This document shows, piece by piece, positions 28,640-37,330 of a stretch of DNA of 64,000 nucleotides. The stretch's first letter is position 1. Every line of letters begins with the position of its first letter. A program made the translations under genes and the position numbers. The notes under the pieces are model-generated. The model saw only the letters and a program-made list of their open reading frames with translations. It did not search any database and was not told the origin of the DNA. Source of the stretch: Antrihabitans stalagmiti (lineage in GTDB: Bacteria; Actinomycetota; Actinomycetes; Mycobacteriales; Mycobacteriaceae); NCBI RefSeq assembly GCF_016482825.1, contig NZ_JAEMNV010000002.1, positions 372,001 to 436,000 on the forward strand, written 5' to 3'.

Positions 28640-29647
28640 ATGAGTAGTCAGAGCAGCGTCGCTCCGGAAGAATTGTTCCCACTCGGTCCCGATTCACTCA
28701 CCTGGAAGTATTTCGGCGACAACCGAATCTTCCTGACCGCCCCGTGGAGTGGTGCGATGCAGAACATGCATCCGAAACTCGGCGCAGCGGTCGAGGAGCA
28801 CTCCCGATTCTTCGACGAGCGGTGGCAACGCCTCAACCGGTCGACCTACCCGATCGAAGGCGTCGTCTACGACGGCGATCGCGCGCCGCAGACAGGCGCC
28901 GAGGTGCGCGACTATCACCGCGACATCAAAGGCGTCGACAAGCACGGCCGTCGCTATCACGCCCTGGATCCCGACGTCTTCTACTGGGCACATGCAACGT
29001 TTTTCATGGGGATCGTCAATTTCGCCGAGCACTTCGCGGGCGGGCTGACCGAGGCGGACAAACAGCAACTGTACGACGAGCACGTCGACTGGTATCGGAT
29101 GTACGGCGTCAGCATGCGGCCGGTGCCGAGGAGCTGGGAAGACTTCCAGGACTACTGGGACGACATGTGCCGAAACGTGTTGGAAGACAACAAAGCAACG
29201 CGCGACGTACTGGACTTGGGCAGCCTCGATCATCCGTTCTTCCTACCGATTCCCGAGGCGGTGTGGCCGGCCCTTCGCCCCGTCGTCGCGACGGTCTACA
29301 CCTGGCTCACCGTCGGCATGTTCGATGAACCAGTCCGCAAGCGCATGGGCTACCGCTGGACCCTCGCCGACCGCATCGCATTCAAAGGCGTCGCAGCAGC
29401 ATCATCGATGACGTCCGGCATCGTGACTCGCTACCTCCCCGAGCGCATGATGCTGCACCCGCGCGCCATGGCCGCGCTCGATCGCGCACGAGGCAAGATC
29501 CCCGCCGACGCGCCGCTGCCGCAAACTCCGCGGATGTTCGCACCACCGGTCGACGAATGGGACTCGCCGCGCCACTACAACCCGTACCGGGCGGAATGCC
29601 CGGTCGGCAGGGTTCAGCGTCCGATCGGCACCGGTTCGAGCAGCTGA
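28640..29647 (+). CDS. MpaB-type oxygenase (DUF2236)
   Basis: A 335-residue protein of the oxygenase-MpaB/latex-clearing-protein superfamily, haem-b proteins that use O2 or H2O2. Signature stretches are SLTWKYFGDNRIFLTAPW, ALDPDVFYWAHATFFMGIVNFAEHFAG and LYDEHVDWYRMYGV, whose conserved His, Arg and Lys residues surround haem in the family. The actual substrate is unknown. The ATG at 28640 directly follows an inverted repeat, suggesting a leaderless mRNA. Its 3' end overlaps glpD by 34 bp (convergent). Confidence 0.85.
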   Translation: MSSQSSVAPEELFPLGPDSLTWKYFGDNRIFLTAPWSGAMQNMHPKLGAAVEEHSRFFDERWQRLNRSTYPIEGVVYDGDRAPQTGAEVRDYHRDIKGVDKHGRRYHALDPDVFYWAHATFFMGIVNFAEHFAGGLTEADKQQLYDEHVDWYRMYGVSMRPVPRSWEDFQDYWDDMCRNVLEDNKATRDVLDLGSLDHPFFLPIPEAVWPALRPVVATVYTWLTVGMFDEPVRKRMGYRWTLADRIAFKGVAAASSMTSGIVTRYLPERMMLHPRAMAALDRARGKIPADAPLPQTPRMFAPPVDEWDSPRHYNPYRAECPVGRVQRPIGTGSSS

Positions 29648-31347
29648 CCGCGCGCTTCGGGAGCCGCGGCGCGTAGCGCGTCCGCGGACTCGTCGTCGGG
29701 CTGCGCCTGTGACCGAACTTCGGCATCGACACGCGCCAGGTACGTCTCCAACTCACGGTCGATGTCCGCGGCGTCCCACCCGAGCACGGGCGCAACCAGC
29801 CGCGCCACCTGCTCGGCACAGTTCTTGCCGCGATGCGGGTACTCGATGGCGATGCGGGTTCGCCGAGCAAGAATGTCTTCCAGATGTAGAGCACCCTCGG
29901 CTGCTGCCGCATAGACGATCTCCACCTGCAGGTACGACGGGGCATCGGTCAGCGGTGCAAGGAGTTCCGGCTGTGCCTTCGCCAGCTCCATGACCTCGTC
30001 GAGCAACGAGCCGTAGCGGTCGAGCAGGTGCTTGACCCGATACGGATGCAGACCGTAGATCTCGCCGAGGTGCAGCGTCTGATTCACCAACGCGAAGTAG
30101 CCGTCGGCGCCCATCAGCGGCACCTTCTGCGTGATCGACGGTGACACCCGGGCCGGAATGTCTTCGGCCGCAGCCTCGACCGCGTCCTCGGCCATGACGC
30201 GATAGGTCGTGTACTTGCCGCCGGCAATGGCGATCAACCCCGGCGCAACCCTGGCGACAGCGTGTTCACGTGACAGCTTCGACGTCTCGTCGCTCTCGCC
30301 CGCGAGCAACGGACGCAGCCCGGCATAGACACCGTCGATGTCGGCATGGGTCAGCGGAGTCACAAGCACTTGATTGACGCGGGTGAGGATGTAGTCGATA
30401 TCTGCCTTCGTCGCGGCAGGATGCGCGAGATCCAGGTTCCAATCGGTGTCGGTCGTGCCGATGATCCAATGTGTGCCCCACGGAATCAGAAACAGCACCG
30501 ATGTCGGGGTACGCAGAATGATCGCCGCCTCGCTGACGATGCGATCCCGCGGCACGACGATGTGCACTCCCTTCGATGCCCGAACCCGAAAACGGCCCTT
30601 CTGCCGCGACAGGGCCTGGATCTCGTCGGTCCACACCCCGGTGGCGTTGACGACGACGTGGGCGCGAATCTCCGCCGAGCGACCGTCTTCCGAATCATGC
30701 ACGCGCACACCGGAAACCCGATCCGCTTCGCGCAGAAAGCCGACAACCTGGGTCGATGTTCGGACGACCGCGCCGTAGTACGCCGCAGTCCGCGCCACTG
30801 TCATCGTGTGCCGTGCGTCGTCGACAACGGTGTCGTAGAACCGAATTCCGCCGACGAGGGAGTTTCGCTTGAGGCCCGGTGCCAGGCGCAGCGCGCCCGA
30901 CCGAGTCAGATGTTTCTGCGCCGGAACCGACTTCGCGCCGCCCAGCTGGTCGTAGAGCAGCATTCCGGCGGCCACATAGGGCCGCTCCCAGCCTCGATGG
31001 GTCAGCGGGAACAGGAACGGCAGGGGCTTCACCAGGTGCGGTGCGAGCGTCGTCAGCGACAGTTCGCGTTCACGCAACGCCTCGCGCACCAACCCGAATT
31101 CGAGCTGCTCGAGATACCTGAGCCCACCGTGGAACATCTTCGACGACCGACTCGACGTGCCGGACGCAAAATCTCGTGCCTCGACGAGCGCGACCTTGAG
31201 GCCGCGGGTCGCAGCGTCGAGGGCAGTTCCGGCGCCGACCACGCCACCGCCGATGACCACGATGTCGAACTGTTCCTTCTGAAGTTGCTCCCACGCGAGG
31301 TCACGTTGCTGGGGACCCAGAAACTGCGCTCCTGGCTGCTTCGTCAA
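29614..31347 (-). CDS. glpD: Glycerol-3-phosphate dehydrogenase (FAD, aerobic)
   Basis: A membrane-associated flavoenzyme that oxidises sn-glycerol 3-phosphate to dihydroxyacetone phosphate and passes electrons to quinone. The 577-residue protein has the FAD-binding VVIGGGVVGAGTALDAATRG near residue 31. Next comes the substrate-pocket segment SGTSSRSSKMFHGGLRYLEQ, then IPWGTHWIIGTTDTDW and AGGKYTTYRVMAEDAVE, and a C-terminal helical domain. It matches glpD2 in the conserved glpD2-lpdA neighbourhood. Here an aminotransferase gene is placed between glpD and lpdA on the same strand. Confidence 0.95.
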   Translation of the reverse strand: MTKQPGAQFLGPQQRDLAWEQLQKEQFDIVVIGGGVVGAGTALDAATRGLKVALVEARDFASGTSSRSSKMFHGGLRYLEQLEFGLVREALRERELSLTTLAPHLVKPLPFLFPLTHRGWERPYVAAGMLLYDQLGGAKSVPAQKHLTRSGALRLAPGLKRNSLVGGIRFYDTVVDDARHTMTVARTAAYYGAVVRTSTQVVGFLREADRVSGVRVHDSEDGRSAEIRAHVVVNATGVWTDEIQALSRQKGRFRVRASKGVHIVVPRDRIVSEAAIILRTPTSVLFLIPWGTHWIIGTTDTDWNLDLAHPAATKADIDYILTRVNQVLVTPLTHADIDGVYAGLRPLLAGESDETSKLSREHAVARVAPGLIAIAGGKYTTYRVMAEDAVEAAAEDIPARVSPSITQKVPLMGADGYFALVNQTLHLGEIYGLHPYRVKHLLDRYGSLLDEVMELAKAQPELLAPLTDAPSYLQVEIVYAAAAEGALHLEDILARRTRIAIEYPHRGKNCAEQVARLVAPVLGWDAADIDRELETYLARVDAEVRSQAQPDDESADALRAAAPEARGQLLEPVPIGR

Positions 31348-31433
31348 CGTGAGCTCCTGTCAATTGGCGACGGGTCGAAACCCAGGCTAGTAGCTTTGGT
31401 GCCTGAGACGAACGATAAGCCGTCACCGGTGAG

Positions 31434-32636
31434 TCAGGCGAGCGCAAGTTCCTCGTGGGCGCGCGCAAGCCTCGTCACCGCTGCCTCCAGCACCGGCCCG
31501 TCGGAGGTGGTGAAGCACAGACGCATCGAGTTCTGGTAGCCGTCACCTACTGCGAAAGCCGAGCCAGGAACGAAAGCGACGCCCGCCTGCAGCGCAAGCG
31601 GCAACAGTTTCTGAGTGTCGGTGCCGTCGAGAAAGTCGATCCAGCAGAACATGCCACCGGTGACGTCGGTGCGCTCGATGACGTCGCCGAACTCCTGATC
31701 GACTGCCGCGCAGAGAATCTCGGCCCGTTCCCGGTACGCGGCCCGCACCCCGTCGATGTGGTGTTCGAGCCAGCGGTCGTCGGCGATGAGCTCCGCGACG
31801 ATCTGCTGCGTCAACGCCGAACCACAGAGGTCGGCACCTTGGCGCACCAATTCGACTGCACGACAGACGTGCTCGGGCGCCTGCAACCATCCGGTCCGCA
31901 GGGCGGGAGCGATGATCTTGGACGCGCTCGACAGTCTGATGACCCGATCCGAATACGCCGCAACGGGTCTCGGCGACGGTTCGTCGAACCAGATCTCGCC
32001 GTACGGGTCGTCCTCGATCACCCAGAAGCCGAATTGCTCTGCAAGCGCGGCCAACCGGATGCGACGGTCAGTACTCAACGAACGACTTGCGGGGTTGTGA
32101 AAGTTGCTGACCGTGTGAACGACGGTCGGACGCACACCCGTCGCGAGGAGTTCTTCCAACGCATCGACCGATAGTCCGTCCGCGTCCATCGGCAGCGCTT
32201 CGATCTTCGCGTCGACAGCCCGAAAGGATTGCAGCGCACCGATATACGCAGGGTTTTCGACAACGACGACCGCGCCGGGATCGATCAGCACCTGGGCAAG
32301 CAGGCTCAGCGCCTGCTGCGAACCGTGCGTCGTGAAGATTTCGTTCACCCCGACCGGACGGCCACACTGCACAGAGTTGCGCGCGGCAAGCACCTCGCGC
32401 AGCCCCGCCCAACCCGGCGTCTCGGTGTACTGCACCGCGCTGAGCCCACCGAGAGCGTCGACCGCTGCCGCTGCAATACGGGCCCGCGGTACCAACTCCG
32501 GGTCGGGTAGACCGCCTGCAAGGCTGATGATGTCGGCGCGTGCAGTCACGGTCAGCAGGTCGCGAATCGCGGAGCTGCGCAAACTGTCCAGTCGTCGAGC
32601 TAGTTGTGGCGCGGGATGCATGCACGATTTTCTCAC
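31434..32636 (-). CDS. PLP-dependent aminotransferase (class I, 2-aminoadipate-transaminase type)
   Basis: A fold-type I aminotransferase of about 400 residues without the GntR domain found in MocR proteins. Motifs: ISLAGGLPDPELVP near the N-terminus, THGSQQALSLLAQ, NFHNPASRSLS, EDDPYGEIWFD, the PLP lysine in RLSSASKIIAPALRTGW, and MRLCFTTSD at the C-terminus. The pattern suits LysN/2-aminoadipate or aromatic/branched-chain transaminases; a role in lysine breakdown after Lat and Pcd is attractive but unproven. Starts at GTG 32636 or ATG 32621 are both possible. It is not at this place in M. tuberculosis (from memory). Confidence 0.85.
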   Translation of the reverse strand: MRKSCMHPAPQLARRLDSLRSSAIRDLLTVTARADIISLAGGLPDPELVPRARIAAAAVDALGGLSAVQYTETPGWAGLREVLAARNSVQCGRPVGVNEIFTTHGSQQALSLLAQVLIDPGAVVVVENPAYIGALQSFRAVDAKIEALPMDADGLSVDALEELLATGVRPTVVHTVSNFHNPASRSLSTDRRIRLAALAEQFGFWVIEDDPYGEIWFDEPSPRPVAAYSDRVIRLSSASKIIAPALRTGWLQAPEHVCRAVELVRQGADLCGSALTQQIVAELIADDRWLEHHIDGVRAAYRERAEILCAAVDQEFGDVIERTDVTGGMFCWIDFLDGTDTQKLLPLALQAGVAFVPGSAFAVGDGYQNSMRLCFTTSDGPVLEAAVTRLARAHEELALA

Positions 32637-32677
32637 GCCTGTGCCAGCATATGAAATGGCCGTCTCACATTATGAGA

Positions 32678-34081
32678 CTAGTCCAAGTCGTCGTGCCGCA
32701 TGAGCTGCCTGGCGGCCTCGATAACCGAGCCCGACAGCGACGGGTACACCGAGAACGTCTGCGCAAGATCGTTCACCGACAGATTGTTCTGCACAGCGAT
32801 CGCAATCGGCAGGATCAGCTCCGAAGCGACGGGTGCGACGACGACGCCGCCGATGACGACACCCGTTGCAGGCCGACAGAAGATCTTGACGAAACCGCGG
32901 CGCAGGCCGGACATCTTGGCCCGCGGGTTGGTGTTGAGCGGCAGCATGACCGTGCGAGCGGGCACCTCGCCACTGTCGATCGACGCCTGGCTCACGCCGA
33001 CGGTCGCAATTTCCGGTCGGGTGAACACCGCAGATGCGACGGTCTTCAACTTGATCGGGCTGACGCCCTCGCCGAGCGCGTGATACATCGCGATTCTGCC
33101 CTGCATCGCCGCGACCGAAGCCAACGGCAACAGACCCGTGCAGTCGCCCGCCGCGTAGATGCCGGAAACCGTTGTCCGCGAAACCCGATCGACCCGCAGG
33201 AAGCCACCCTTGTCGAGCTCGATTCCGACCTTGTCCAGACCGAGCCCATCGGTGTTGGGGACCGAACCAACGGTCATCAGTGCGTGCGAACCTTCGACCG
33301 TGCGACCGTCCGACAGGGTCACCAGAATCCCGTCGGCCGTCCGTGTCACGGACTCGGCGCGGGCCTGCTTCACCAGCTTCACACCGCGTTCGGCGAGCGC
33401 GTCCTCCAACACCAACGCAGCGTCCTCGTCTTCGTGCGGCAACACGCGGTTGCGGCTCGACACCGACGTCACCTGAACACCCATCTCGGTGTACGCAGAT
33501 ACGAACTCGGCACCCGTCACGCCCGAGCCGACGACGACAAGATGCGTCGGGAGTTCCTCGAGGTCGTAGAGCTGGCGCCAGTTCAGGATCCGCTCACCGT
33601 CCGGTTCCGCGCCGGCAAGCACCCGCGGACTCGCACCGGTGGCGATCAACACCACATCGGTGTCGAGGATCTGCTCGGTGCCGTCTGCCAGGATCGCGCG
33701 CACCTGGTGCGCGGCGAGCCCAACCCGCGGATCGATGATCTCGCCACGCCCGGACAACAGCGTCACACCGACAGTCAGCAAACGGGCACGAATGTCGCTC
33801 GACTGCGCGAAGGGCAGACTTTTCACACGAGAATGAATCTGCGGCAGCGAAATCAGCGCCTGCTCCGGATCGAGGTTGATACCGAGATCGTTGGCGCGCC
33901 GGAGATCGGTCCGCACCCCCGTCGACGCGATGAACGTCTTCGACGGCACGCAGTCGTACAGCACACACGCGCCGCCGACGCCATCCGAATCGATGAGTGA
34001 CACCGACGCCCCATGTTGTGCGGCGACCAGCGCCGCCTCGTATCCAGCTGGTCCGCCACCGATGATCACGATCCGAGTCAT
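32678..34081 (-). CDS. lpdA: NAD(P)H-quinone dehydrogenase LpdA (flavoprotein disulfide reductase family)
   Basis: A 467-residue FAD protein with the dinucleotide motif IVIIGGGPAGYEAAL (4-18) and the redox-disulfide-like CVLYDC (Cys39, Cys44). It has a second Rossmann motif (VVVGSGVTGAEFVSAYTEMG) and the dimerisation domain. The His-Glu dyad of true lipoamide dehydrogenases (HPTxxE) is replaced: the segment reads VYPSLSGSV, so the catalytic base is missing. This agrees with M. tuberculosis LpdA (Rv3303c), reported as a quinone reductase rather than a lipoamide dehydrogenase. I chose ATG 34081 because the glycine motif follows at once. Confidence 0.92.
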   Translation of the reverse strand: MTRIVIIGGGPAGYEAALVAAQHGASVSLIDSDGVGGACVLYDCVPSKTFIASTGVRTDLRRANDLGINLDPEQALISLPQIHSRVKSLPFAQSSDIRARLLTVGVTLLSGRGEIIDPRVGLAAHQVRAILADGTEQILDTDVVLIATGASPRVLAGAEPDGERILNWRQLYDLEELPTHLVVVGSGVTGAEFVSAYTEMGVQVTSVSSRNRVLPHEDEDAALVLEDALAERGVKLVKQARAESVTRTADGILVTLSDGRTVEGSHALMTVGSVPNTDGLGLDKVGIELDKGGFLRVDRVSRTTVSGIYAAGDCTGLLPLASVAAMQGRIAMYHALGEGVSPIKLKTVASAVFTRPEIATVGVSQASIDSGEVPARTVMLPLNTNPRAKMSGLRRGFVKIFCRPATGVVIGGVVVAPVASELILPIAIAVQNNLSVNDLAQTFSVYPSLSGSVIEAARQLMRHDDLD

Positions 34082-34172
34082 AGGCCTAACGCTATTCGAG
34101 GCCACCGACCCGTGCACTGCAAAGGCGCGCCGACGTTCACTACCGTAGGTACGTCGCGATAGGCTGGCCGCC

Positions 34173-34649
34173 GTGCCGATTTATGCCGCGTACGGGTCGA
34201 ACATGGATCCCGAGCAGATGCTGGAACGCTGCCCGCACTCGCCGATGGCGGGTACGGGCTGGTTGGAAGGCTGGCGGCTGACTTTCAGCGGTGGAGACAT
34301 CGGCTGGGAAGGCGCACTGGCAACGGTCGTCGAGGAACCGGGATCACGAGTATTCGTCGTGCTCTACGACGTCTCCGACGAGGACGAACAGCGGCTGGAC
34401 CGCTGGGAGGGCTCCGAACTCGGTATCCACCGCAAGATCCGCCTGCGCGTCGCAACGGCCGATCGGCCCGTGCTCGCCTGGCTCTACGTAATGGACGCAT
34501 ACGAGGGTGGGCTACCGTCCGCGCGCTACATCGGCGTGATGGCGGACGCCGCCGAGAAGGCAGGCGCACCGGAGGAATACGTTCACGACCTACGCACCCG
34601 CAACAGCCGCAATGTCGGCCCCGGCACCTTCGGCGGGTTCGAGCAGTAA
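34173..34649 (+). CDS. Gamma-glutamylcyclotransferase family protein
   Basis: A 158-residue GGCT-fold protein: AAYGSNMDPEQM (YGSNM at 7-11) binds the gamma-glutamyl group in the family. It continues RLDRWEGSELGIHRKI and WLYVMDAYEGGLPS, where an acidic residue serves as catalytic acid/base. It may release 5-oxoproline from gamma-glutamyl compounds. The substrate here is unknown; actinobacteria use mycothiol and ergothioneine, whose pathway includes gamma-glutamylcysteine. GTG 34173 faces lpdA across 91 bp. The last codons and the stop lie in a 17-bp tandem duplication. Confidence 0.85.
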   Translation: MPIYAAYGSNMDPEQMLERCPHSPMAGTGWLEGWRLTFSGGDIGWEGALATVVEEPGSRVFVVLYDVSDEDEQRLDRWEGSELGIHRKIRLRVATADRPVLAWLYVMDAYEGGLPSARYIGVMADAAEKAGAPEEYVHDLRTRNSRNVGPGTFGGFEQ

Positions 34650-34667
34650 CCGGGCTCGAGCAGTAAC
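34634..34667. repeat. 17-bp tandem duplication spanning the GGCT stop
   Basis: CGGGTTCGAGCAGTAAC (34634-34650) is followed directly by CGGGCTCGAGCAGTAAC (34651-34667), one mismatch in 17. The first copy contains the gene's TAA stop; the second repeats the end just after it. This is the second stop-codon-spanning tandem repeat in the window (compare 9355-9399). Confidence 0.95.
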
Positions 34668-34691
34668 ACTGCGTCAGCGTCGGCCGGCCGT

Positions 34692-35996
34692 CTAGGCCGC
34701 CGTCGCGAGGTCGGTGTCGCGGCGGCGCTTCTCGAGGTCCCAGTTGCGGAGCAGGACGTCGGTGGCGAAGCTGGCATCGAGCGGCTCACCGGACCAATCA
34801 GCAGTGACAGCATCGGGATCGACGTAGTGGTAGCGGCGACTGAGGTCGTCGACGTCGCCGGACAGCAGTGGCGCGTAGTCGATTCTGCGTCCGTCGAGGT
34901 CTGCGAAGGTGAAGTGCTGATTGCCGTCGGCGGTGATGGTGAACTGTCCGTCGTGCAATGCGCGATGATGTTCACCGCACAGCAGGGTCAGATTGTCGAG
35001 ATCAGTCGGACCGCCCCGCGAATAGTAGACAACGTGATGCGCATGCAGAAACCGGGTGCGGCCACAGCCCGGAACTGTGCAGCATCGATCCCGGATCAGC
35101 AACTGCCGCAGCAGGGTTCGACTCGGCCGACGTCGAGACCTGTCCCAGGCGATGGTCGGTCCGAGACGCCCGTGCCGGATCAGCCGCACCGACGCGGTGC
35201 ACAGCACTGTTTCCAGAGTCTGCGAGTCGAGACCGGCTCCGTCGTCGAGATGAGCATGCGGAGCGTCCAGTGCTGTCCCGTCCGGACCCAGGTGGACCAG
35301 CACATCGGCGGCCGGCGACACGACCGGAGACTCGGCGGTGCACAGGGTCTCGGCCATCGCCACCATCGCCGGAACCGGATTCGAGGGTGCCGGTGCGGTC
35401 AGGTCCGGCTCGTTGTCGTCGGTGCGGGTCCGTTCACACTCGGCGCGGGTGAGGGCGGCGAGGAATCGGGCCCCATCATCGGGACGGAATCGGGCCATCA
35501 GAACCAGGTAGCCGTCGTCGTCGTAGAACCACCGCCCACCGGCACGGTCGGTATCTGTGTCATCGGGGGTGCGGGTTTGTCGGACCAGGCCGCGGACGAG
35601 TCGGTCCAGATGCGCGGCGGGTGATGGCAGGGCGATGCGCAGCAACGATTCTTCGGTGTGGGGTGTCGCGACCCGGGTGAGAGCACGAACTTTGGAATAG
35701 GACACCCGGCCCTCGGCGAACGCCTGCGCGATCCGCGGTAATACGGTGACGGCGTTCGCGACGCGGACCTGTTCACGGGCGGTGTGCAGGCTGACGCCAG
35801 CTTTCCAGGACAGCCAGTGGGCAGCGGAGTGCAGTTGCCAGCCGGCCCAGCCGCGGCGGGCGTCGAATTCGGCGAGCAGGACCAGGAACCGTGCGGTGGC
35901 GGCGGCGATCTGTCCGGCGAGAGAACAGATTTCGGTTTCGATCTCCTCGATCGGCCGTTCCGCCCAGTGAGTTGTCGGCAGTTCTGTGGTGTTCAT
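34692..35996 (-). CDS. DUF222-HNH endonuclease-like protein
   Basis: A 434-residue protein of the actinobacterial 13E12-like family: N-terminal helical DUF222 (about 10-300; GWAGWQLHSAAHWLSWKAGV, VSYSKVRALTRVA) and a C-terminal HNH nuclease (about 330-385). The HNH part holds CTVPGC, FLHAHHVVYYSRGG, LTLLCGEHHRALHDG, with the His/Asn/His and Cys pairs intact. These genes occur in many copies in Rhodococcus and Mycobacterium and may be mobile or defence-related; the biology is unsettled. ATG 35996 has GGGGAGA just upstream. It separates the GGCT gene from the amidohydrolases, which are adjacent in M. tuberculosis (from memory). Confidence 0.85.
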   Translation of the reverse strand: MNTTELPTTHWAERPIEEIETEICSLAGQIAAATARFLVLLAEFDARRGWAGWQLHSAAHWLSWKAGVSLHTAREQVRVANAVTVLPRIAQAFAEGRVSYSKVRALTRVATPHTEESLLRIALPSPAAHLDRLVRGLVRQTRTPDDTDTDRAGGRWFYDDDGYLVLMARFRPDDGARFLAALTRAECERTRTDDNEPDLTAPAPSNPVPAMVAMAETLCTAESPVVSPAADVLVHLGPDGTALDAPHAHLDDGAGLDSQTLETVLCTASVRLIRHGRLGPTIAWDRSRRRPSRTLLRQLLIRDRCCTVPGCGRTRFLHAHHVVYYSRGGPTDLDNLTLLCGEHHRALHDGQFTITADGNQHFTFADLDGRRIDYAPLLSGDVDDLSRRYHYVDPDAVTADWSGEPLDASFATDVLLRNWDLEKRRRDTDLATAA

Positions 35997-36069
35997 CGAA
36001 TCTCCCCGTTTCGATAGAACTGATGTTCGACAAACCACCGCGGGCCACCGACAGAAACGGATCGCCGAA

Positions 36070-36120
36070 ACGTCCCCGCGGGGACGTCGGAACCCAGCCC
36101 ACGCGTCCCCGCGGGGACGC
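36070..36120. repeat. Two perfect 18-bp palindromes
   Basis: ACGTCCCCGCGGGGACGT (36070-36087) and GCGTCCCCGCGGGGACGC (36103-36120) share a 16-bp core, CGTCCCCGCGGGGACG, with a centre-to-centre spacing of 33 bp (about three helical turns). They lie in the 180-bp gap between amiA1 and the DUF222-HNH gene. Nothing else is evident in that gap except the HNH gene's ribosome-binding site. Confidence 0.9.
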
Positions 36121-36175
36121 CCGAACCCGGTCCGACCGATACCTCTCGACGTCGCGACGACGCCAGCAACCAGCC

Positions 36176-37330
36176 TCAGGCCGACTCGAGCACCAGGTTC
36201 GTCAGGACTCGGACGCCGACCGCGAGAGCACGTTCGTCGAGGTCGAATGTCGGCTGGTGAAGATCGTGCTGCGGACCCTCCCCCGACCAGACGCCGAGTC
36301 GAGCCATCGCGCCCGGAACCTCTTCCAGGTACCAGGAGAAATCTTCACCGCCGCCCGACTGCTGTGTGTCGGCAAGCGCATCCGGGCCCACCCGTCGGAT
36401 GGCGTTCTCGAAAATGCGCGTCGCATGCTCGTCGTTCACCACCGGTGGCACACCCCGGCGGTAGTTCAGTTCGTAACGCACCCCGGTCGGCGCGAGCAAT
36501 CCGTTGACGATCTCGCGGACCATCGGTTCCAGCAGAACCCAGGTGTCGTGATCGCCCGTACGCACTGTTCCGGCGAGCATTCCGGTCTGCGGTATCGCGT
36601 TGAGCGCCTTACCCGCACTCACCGCACCCCAGACCATGACTGTGCTGGTCCGCGGATCGATACGCCTGCTGAGGATGCCGGGTAGTCCGGTGATGACCGT
36701 GCCGATCGCGTAGACGAGATCGGTCGTCAGATGCGGACGTGACGTGTGGCCACCCGGCGAATCGAGCACCAACTCGACGACGTCGGCGGCGGATGTGATG
36801 GCACCGACGCGGATGCCGACGCGACCGACCTCCAACCGCGGATCGCAGTGCAGCGCATACATTCGCGACACCCCGCTCATGGCGCCGGTCGCGACCACCT
36901 CGAGCGCGCCACCGGGAAATACCTCTTCGGCGGGCTGGAAAACGAGCCGAACCCCGACCGGCAGCGACTTCGCCGTGTTCAAGGCAAGCGCAGCACCGAG
37001 CAGAATCGTCGTGTGCGCATCGTGACCGCAGGCGTGCGAGACACCGGGGACCGTCGACGCGTATGTCGCGCCCGTGAACTCCTGCAGCGGTAGGGCATCC
37101 ATGTCGGCACGCAACGCGACGCGTGGACCGTCAGGCCCGATGTCGCAGATCAGGCCGGTGCCGCCGGGGAGCACCTTCGGGGTCAGGCCCGCCTCGGTCA
37201 GCTTCGATACGACGAACGCTGTCGTCGCGTACTCGTTGCGCGCCAACTCCGGATTCGCATGAATGTGCCTGCGCCACTTGACAAGGTCTGCCGTATGACG
37301 TTCGAGCCACGGCTCGACGAAGTCGTTCAT
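36176..37330 (-). CDS. amiA1: M20-family amidohydrolase
   Basis: A zinc/manganese amidohydrolase of the aminoacylase/hippurate hydrolase branch, 384 residues. Metal-site motifs are ALRADMDALPLQE (Asp ligand), VSHACGHDAHTTILL (Cys-His ligands) and FQPAEEVFPGGA (catalytic Glu pair). A lid domain with GGHTSRP follows. It removes acyl or carbamoyl groups from amino acids or peptides; the substrate is not known. The ATG at 37330 overlaps the stop of the next M20 gene by 4 bp, so amiB1-amiA1 are co-translated. Naming follows gene order in M. tuberculosis (Rv3305c). Confidence 0.9.
   Translation of the reverse strand: MNDFVEPWLERHTADLVKWRRHIHANPELARNEYATTAFVVSKLTEAGLTPKVLPGGTGLICDIGPDGPRVALRADMDALPLQEFTGATYASTVPGVSHACGHDAHTTILLGAALALNTAKSLPVGVRLVFQPAEEVFPGGALEVVATGAMSGVSRMYALHCDPRLEVGRVGIRVGAITSAADVVELVLDSPGGHTSRPHLTTDLVYAIGTVITGLPGILSRRIDPRTSTVMVWGAVSAGKALNAIPQTGMLAGTVRTGDHDTWVLLEPMVREIVNGLLAPTGVRYELNYRRGVPPVVNDEHATRIFENAIRRVGPDALADTQQSGGGEDFSWYLEEVPGAMARLGVWSGEGPQHDLHQPTFDLDERALAVGVRVLTNLVLESA

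Noticed and set aside
32678-34081. Calling this a dihydrolipoamide dehydrogenase
   Set aside because: The catalytic His and Glu of the C-terminal dyad are replaced (VYPSLSG).
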